Positions 14,083-17,227 of a DNA stretch of 17,227 nucleotides are shown one piece after another; the stretch's first letter is position 1, and each line of letters begins with the position of its first letter. A model generated the notes under the pieces. That model worked only from the letters and a program-made list of their open reading frames with translations, did not search any database and had not been told where the DNA came from. A program made the position numbers and the translations under genes. The stretch comes from Pseudoruminococcus sp964385235. Lineage in GTDB: Bacteria; Bacillota; Clostridia; Oscillospirales; Acutalibacteraceae. Where the stretch lies: the NCBI GenBank assembly GCA_964385235.1, contig CAYLOD010000034.1, forward strand, positions 1-17,227, given 5' to 3'.

Positions 14083-14574
14083 TTACGGTGCAATGCCACT
14101 ATCGAACAGCATATAATCACTCATAAGCCAATCAATAAATTCTCTCACAGCGCCGTAACCGCCGTTTTTAGTACTTATAAAATCAGATACTGCTTTTACT
14201 TCGTCAACAGCATCTGCCGGACAGCCTACAATACCGCAAATTTTCATACATTCTAAATCGTTAATATCATCACCAATATAGGCAATGTCTTTACAATCCA
14301 CTTCAACTTCTTTTAAATAATCAATAAGTATATTTTTCTTTTCATTTCCCGCGCCCTGTAAAATTATATCAATTCCCAATTCCTTTGCGCGTTCAATGAC
14401 AATGTTGGAAGCACGAGAAGTAAGAATAACAGACTGAATGCCCGATTTAATCGCGTGGATAATGGCAAGTCCATCTCTGCAATAAAAGCTTTTAAAAATC
14501 TCACCATTTTGTCCGATATTTATCTGTCCGTTTGTAAGAGTCCCATCTACATCCATAACTAAAAGTTTAATCAT
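14083..14574 (-). CDS. kdsC: KdsC-like HAD phosphatase (3-deoxy-ulosonate phosphate phosphatase)
   Basis: The 163-residue protein is a C0-type HAD phosphatase like KdsC, which removes phosphate from Kdo-8-phosphate. Motif I is MDVDGTLTNG (residues 7-16, nucleophile Asp8 and Asp10), motif II is LTSR (51-54), a lysine follows in NEKKN (77-81), and motif IV is IGDDINDL (100-107). The GGYGAVREFI tail (138-147) is typical of the KdsC tetramer family. The family also includes KDN- and heptulosonate-type phosphatases, so the exact substrate is open. ATG 14574 starts 16 nt after the RraA-like stop; its ribosome binding site is weak, so translation may be coupled. A longer frame upstream is only the out-of-frame overlap with the previous gene. 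Confidence 0.85.
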   Translation of the reverse strand: MIKLLVMDVDGTLTNGQINIGQNGEIFKSFYCRDGLAIIHAIKSGIQSVILTSRASNIVIERAKELGIDIILQGAGNEKKNILIDYLKEVEVDCKDIAYIGDDINDLECMKICGIVGCPADAVDEVKAVSDFISTKNGGYGAVREFIDWLMSDYMLFDSGIAP

Positions 14575-14590
14575 TATATTATTATTAAGA

Positions 14591-15226
14591 TCAGAATTCC
14601 GTAACCCGGTTAAGAAGCTCTTCCACTGTAATATGAGCAGCAATAAGTTTTGAAATTCTGTCTTCGTCCTCCATTTTTTCTTTCACTTTTTCAATAACCT
14701 CTTGTTCTATTTTCTTTGGAACGACGCATACGGCTTCATTGTCGGCATATATTAAATCTCCGGGGCATATTTTAATACTATCGACTATAATATCAACATC
14801 TGTTTTTTCAACTCTGCCTCTGCCCTTTATGTCTACAGGCGAATATCCTTTGGCAAGGACAGGCAGTCTGACTTCATCGGAATGAGTATAATTGGTATCG
14901 CGTGTAAGACCGTCAATTATAACTCCTTCTATACCTATTTGTGTAGAAAGCTTTGTCATAAGTTCACCGAAATAAGCAAATTTATCGCTGCCTTTTACAA
15001 TAAGTATTTCACCTTTTTTACAGTCACCAAGGAATGACAATCCCTTGCGTATATTTTCATTATCTGTATCCATGGTTTCTATTAAGACTGTACGCGCCCG
15101 ACCTATAAAGCTTACCGTATTTTTGTTTCTCTTCATTCCGATTATAATTTGATTTTTATAACCCATACGGTCCATAACATCAGAAAATAAACCGCTGCAC
15201 AATTTATCCGTATTCAGTCCAAACAT
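14591..15226 (-). CDS. RraA-like protein, probable metal-dependent pyruvate-type aldolase
   Basis: The 211-residue protein belongs to the RraA/HMG-CHA aldolase family (formerly menaquinone methyltransferase-like). Enzymatic members cleave 4-hydroxy-4-methyl-2-oxoglutarate-type compounds to pyruvate; non-enzymatic RraA binds RNase E. Conserved segments are LCSGLFSDVMDRMG near residues 9-22, GELMTKLSTQIGIEGVIIDG near 87-106 and PGDLIYADNEAVCVVP near 155-170. Arg109 and Asp110 of DGLTRDT, the catalytic pair of the aldolases, are present, which favours an enzyme. A C-terminal charged helix follows. GAGGGCAGG lies 8-16 nt before the ATG. Sitting between a PEP aldolase and a KdsC-like phosphatase, it may act on a 3-deoxy-2-ulosonate or pyruvate-derived intermediate; this is inference. 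Confidence 0.8.
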   Translation of the reverse strand: MFGLNTDKLCSGLFSDVMDRMGYKNQIIIGMKRNKNTVSFIGRARTVLIETMDTDNENIRKGLSFLGDCKKGEILIVKGSDKFAYFGELMTKLSTQIGIEGVIIDGLTRDTNYTHSDEVRLPVLAKGYSPVDIKGRGRVEKTDVDIIVDSIKICPGDLIYADNEAVCVVPKKIEQEVIEKVKEKMEDEDRISKLIAAHITVEELLNRVTEF

Positions 15227-15496
15227 AATTATTACCTGCCCTCAATTAAAAATAAACGAAAAAGTTTCAATAAGGTTTTTGCCGCATTATTTAACGCGGC
15301 TTCTGCCCAAGAGGCCCGGAGAGACGGGGCCCGGCGGGACACGGAACCCAACGGGACGGAGCCCGGCGGGACGGAGCCCAACGGGACGGAGCCCAACGGG
15401 ACGGAGCCCAACGGGACGGAGCCCGGCGGGACGGAGCCCAACGGGACACGGAGACCGGCGTGGGATAATATTGCCCGAGTTATATTTAACTGATAA
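15227..15496. other. Unusually long spacer inside the operon
   Basis: This 270-nt gap separates the PEP aldolase gene from the RraA-like gene, whereas the other gene junctions are overlapping or short. Most of it is the GC-rich tandem array. Between array and RraA start there is a small hairpin, GCCGC/GCGGC (about 15281-15300), without a T run. I see no clear promoter or terminator. Confidence 0.6.
15329..15452. repeat. GC-rich 15-bp tandem array, 8 units
   Basis: Eight units follow GCCC-RRC-GGGACGGA, where RRC is GGC or AAC. In plus-strand order the cores are GGC, AAC, GGC, AAC, AAC, AAC, GGC, AAC. The first and last units are 17 bp long because they carry GGGACACGGA. Units 3-7 match the 15-bp pattern exactly apart from the alternating core; unit 2 has a single further change (A for G at its first base). 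Each unit can form a CCC/GGG mini-hairpin, and units can pair with each other. The base composition is far more GC-rich than the AT-rich genes on both sides. There are no unique spacers, so it is not a CRISPR array. Confidence 0.93.
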
Positions 15497-16309
15497 TTAT
15501 TTTACCTCTTTACCGATCGCGTTGCCGATTTCTTTCATCGTATCATACAGTTCTTTAAACTGTTTAAGATCCAAAGCCTGATCTTTATCACAAAGAGCCT
15601 CCGCCGGGTTGTGGTGCACTTCAATAAGAATGCCTTCACATCCAAATGCCACACAAGCCTTTGCAATATCAGGGACTCCGAACGACCATCCCATTGAATG
15701 ACTTGGGTCAAGTATTAACGGTATCCTGCTTTGATTTTTAATTACAGCAGCTCCGCACAGGTCAAGTGTAAAACGGCTTGATGTTTCAAATGTGCGTATT
15801 CCCCGTTCACAGAACATGACGTTTTTGTTTCCCTCGGTAAGTATATAATCCGCCATTTTAAACAGTTCATCTATCGTTGCTCCGAAATGCCTTTTAAGAA
15901 GTACCGGTTTTGAGGATCTCCCCGCCATTCTCAATATTGCATAATCATACATTGCTTTTGCACCGATTTGTATAATATCTGTTGTTTTTTCGACAAGAGG
16001 AAAATTTGTGGAATCCGATGTTTCGGTGATAATCTTCATACCATATGTTTTTTTAACTTCCTCTAACCATTTAAGACCCTGCTCATGCGCGCCTTGAAAA
16101 GCATAAGGATTTGTTCTGGGTTTAAAGGAACCGGCTCTGAATATTTTAATCCCCATCTCCGCCAGCTTGTCAGCAGTAAACATTATCTGATCTCTGCTTT
16201 CTACCGCGCATGGTCCCGCCATGATTCTACAGGTTTGCTTATTAAAAAGCTCCTCATCTCCGATAGATATACTTGTGTTAATTTTTTCGCTTTTTGAAAT
16301 CAGTTCCAT
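15497..16309 (-). CDS. PEP-dependent 3-deoxy-ulosonate phosphate synthase, DAHP-synthase type, in the KdsA position
   Basis: The 270-residue protein is a class I (Ibeta) aldolase joining phosphoenolpyruvate to an aldose phosphate. RIMAGPCAVES (28-38) holds the metal ligand Cys34, LLKRHFGATI (137-146) a PEP lysine, MFCERGIRTFE (165-175), DPSHSMGW (201-208) with His204, EVHHNP (230-235) with Glu230 and CDKDQAL with Asp241. The substrate motif is KPRTNPYAFQG (63-73). DAHP synthases carry KPRT; Kdo-8-phosphate synthases carry KANRS. So the sequence points to erythrose-4-phosphate, while the neighbours (KdsB-like, KdsC-like) point to a CMP-sugar. The usual regulatory ACT or ferredoxin-like domain is missing. 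GGAGG lies 6 nt before ATG. The start lies inside the end of the KdsB-like gene (32-nt overlap). Confidence 0.85.
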   Translation of the reverse strand: MELISKSEKINTSISIGDEELFNKQTCRIMAGPCAVESRDQIMFTADKLAEMGIKIFRAGSFKPRTNPYAFQGAHEQGLKWLEEVKKTYGMKIITETSDSTNFPLVEKTTDIIQIGAKAMYDYAILRMAGRSSKPVLLKRHFGATIDELFKMADYILTEGNKNVMFCERGIRTFETSSRFTLDLCGAAVIKNQSRIPLILDPSHSMGWSFGVPDIAKACVAFGCEGILIEVHHNPAEALCDKDQALDLKQFKELYDTMKEIGNAIGKEVK

Positions 16310-17036
16310 AATTGTCCTCCATTATTTTTCTTACACGGTCGAGATCCTTTGCGGTATCGACCGATATTGTAGAAGTATTACATAAATATGCTTTTATAGG
16401 AATATCGTTTTCAAGCATTCTCATAAAATCATGATCCTCTGCCTTTTCAAGCTCACCTTTGGGAAGCGACGAATACCTCAGTAATATTTCTCTCGGATAA
16501 GCATAAACTCCGACTGATTTAAAATATTCAAACTCGATACCGCCCTTTGGATAAGGAATCGGGCTTCGAGATGCAAAGAGCACATTGTCGTATTTGTCTG
16601 TTACAATCTTTATAATTGTATTGTTGACCGCATCTACAGGATTCTTGACGGGAGTTTTAAATGTACGAACGCATTTTTTATCCGGATCCTCACGAATCCG
16701 TTTGAGCATATTGCAGATAGTTTCAGTTTCAATAAGCGGTTCATCGCCCTGTACTAAAAGGTAAAAATCCGCAGAGATCTTCTGTGCGACCTCAGCTATT
16801 CTGTCAACACCGGTTGAATGTTTATCAGATGTCATAATAACATTCATGTCGAACTTTTGACACACTGATAAAATTTCTGCACTGTCGGTACAAACATATG
16901 CTTCATCTATTCCGTCAACAGATTTAACCTTCTGATACACCCACCATATCATAGGTTTGCCTAATATATCAGCTAAAGGTTTGCCCGGAAAACGAGATGA
17001 CTTGTAACGTGCGGGTATGGTACAAATAATTTTCAT
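16278..17036 (-). CDS. KdsB-like CMP-3-deoxy-ulosonate cytidylyltransferase
   Basis: KdsB activates Kdo with CTP to give CMP-Kdo. The protein (252 residues from the chosen start) has the signature CTIPARYKSSRFPGKPL at its N-terminus, TSDKHSTGVDRIAE near 69-82, LVQGDEPLI near 94-102, FASRSPIPYPKGG near 154-166, SVGVYAYPREIL near 174-185 and SVDTAKDLDRVR near the end. In typical KdsB the stretch after LE contains LEQLR; here it is EDHDFMRMLEN, so specificity may differ from true Kdo. ATG at 17036 is chosen because GGAGG lies 9 nt upstream; the ATG at 17045 directly abuts that site. The start is 36 nt after the stop of the upstream CMP-sugar synthetase gene, and its 3' end overlaps the PEP aldolase gene. 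Confidence 0.85.
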   Translation of the reverse strand: MKIICTIPARYKSSRFPGKPLADILGKPMIWWVYQKVKSVDGIDEAYVCTDSAEILSVCQKFDMNVIMTSDKHSTGVDRIAEVAQKISADFYLLVQGDEPLIETETICNMLKRIREDPDKKCVRTFKTPVKNPVDAVNNTIIKIVTDKYDNVLFASRSPIPYPKGGIEFEYFKSVGVYAYPREILLRYSSLPKGELEKAEDHDFMRMLENDIPIKAYLCNTSTISVDTAKDLDRVRKIMEDNYGTDFKKRKN

Positions 17037-17072
17037 GCCGCACATCCTCCGTCAACTCTTGAGAAGCAGCAT

Positions 17073-17227
17073 TTAGTTAATGCTAACCCCCCCCCGCACT
17101 AAATTCCGAGTTTTATAAACAGAGTCATCGGGCAATCCTTTCTCTACAGCTTCCGCAAGCGCAAAATCCTCCGGATAGTTTATATCAATCTGTTCAAATT
17201 TATTTACAGAAATCATCTTGTATTTTT
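17073..17227 (-). CDS. C-terminal end of a NeuA-like CMP-sugar synthetase (partial)
   Basis: Only the last 50 codons are in the window; the 5' part lies beyond the right edge. The tail FEQIDINYPEDFALAEAVEK matches the end of acylneuraminate cytidylyltransferases (NeuA/PseF/LegF type), where an ID-x-x-x-x-DF-x-x-AE pattern closes the enzyme. It would be a second CMP-sugar synthetase ahead of the KdsB-like gene, in the same direction. A run of nine G in the coding strand (17087-17095) falls within the last codons, giving VRGGVSIN before TAA at 17073-17075. Identification from such a short tail is moderate. Confidence 0.55.
   Translation of the reverse strand, partial: KYKMISVNKFEQIDINYPEDFALAEAVEKGLPDDSVYKTRNLVRGGVSIN
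17087..17095 (-). repeat. Poly-G tract (9 G) at the 3' end of the NeuA-like gene
   Basis: Nine consecutive C on the plus strand are nine G in the coding strand, in otherwise AT-rich DNA. With nine G the frame stops at 17073. With ten it stops at 17083. With eight or eleven it would read on and end in a TGA that overlaps the ATG of the KdsB-like gene (ATGA, 17033-17036). Confidence 0.85.

Noticed and set aside
14575..14643. 23-codon N-terminal extension of the KdsC-like gene
   Set aside because: It is the out-of-frame copy of the end of the RraA-like gene; the HAD domain begins at MIKLLVMDVDG.
15329..15452. CRISPR-like array
   Set aside because: Units are only 15-17 bp and directly adjacent, with no unique spacers and no cas genes in the window. 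It is a minisatellite.
15279..15581. Plus-strand frame of 100 codons with RSPAG/RSPTG repeats
   Set aside because: It is a by-product of a 15-bp GC-rich array whose period keeps several frames open. It runs antisense into the PEP aldolase gene and has no ribosome binding site.

Overview
The window looks like chromosomal DNA of a low-to-mid GC clostridial Firmicute, probably a gut Oscillospiraceae/Ruminococcaceae-type bacterium. This is an inference from strong AAGGAGG-type ribosome binding sites, TTG starts, sigma-A promoters, lipobox lipoproteins, an iron-sulfur RlmD-type rRNA methyltransferase, DUF1015 and DUF4299 proteins, and an MGDG-synthase-like glycosyltransferase. No rRNA, IS transposase, CRISPR array or complete prophage is visible.

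Left part (1-6221): rlmD lies on the minus strand behind a long leader. It is followed by a broken small gene, a Ser/Lys/Glu-repeat lipoprotein gene on the plus strand, a tRNA-Gly(GCC) with a consensus promoter and terminator, then murC and a DUF4299 gene read together and closed by a perfect 13-bp terminator hairpin.

Middle (6222-13830): a minus-strand pair (DUF1015 protein, then a two-helix membrane protein) is followed by a small AT-rich plus-strand insert. The insert holds a gene fragment, two tiny overlapping genes and a VapD-like ribonuclease, which together look like a toxin-antitoxin cassette. Next come ychF, and a membrane-lipid pair in which a PlsY-like acyltransferase overlaps a UgtP/MGDG-synthase-like glycosyltransferase. 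A roughly 760-bp gap with decayed coding fragments and degenerate dispersed repeats precedes an unrecognised two-helix membrane protein gene.

Right part (13946-17227): an AT-richer minus-strand operon for a CMP-activated 3-deoxy-ulosonic acid. In transcription order it has the end of a NeuA-like CMP-sugar synthetase with a nine-G tract near its stop codon, a KdsB-like cytidylyltransferase, a PEP aldolase, a 124-bp GC-rich array of about eight 15-17 bp units, an RraA-like aldolase with catalytic residues intact, and a KdsC-like HAD phosphatase. The PEP aldolase sits where KdsA is expected but carries the DAHP-synthase KPRT motif. This operon is the most interesting part of the window. The gene set suggests synthesis of a Kdo-like or heptulosonate-type surface sugar by a non-standard route, with two sequence features (poly-G and minisatellite) that could vary its expression.
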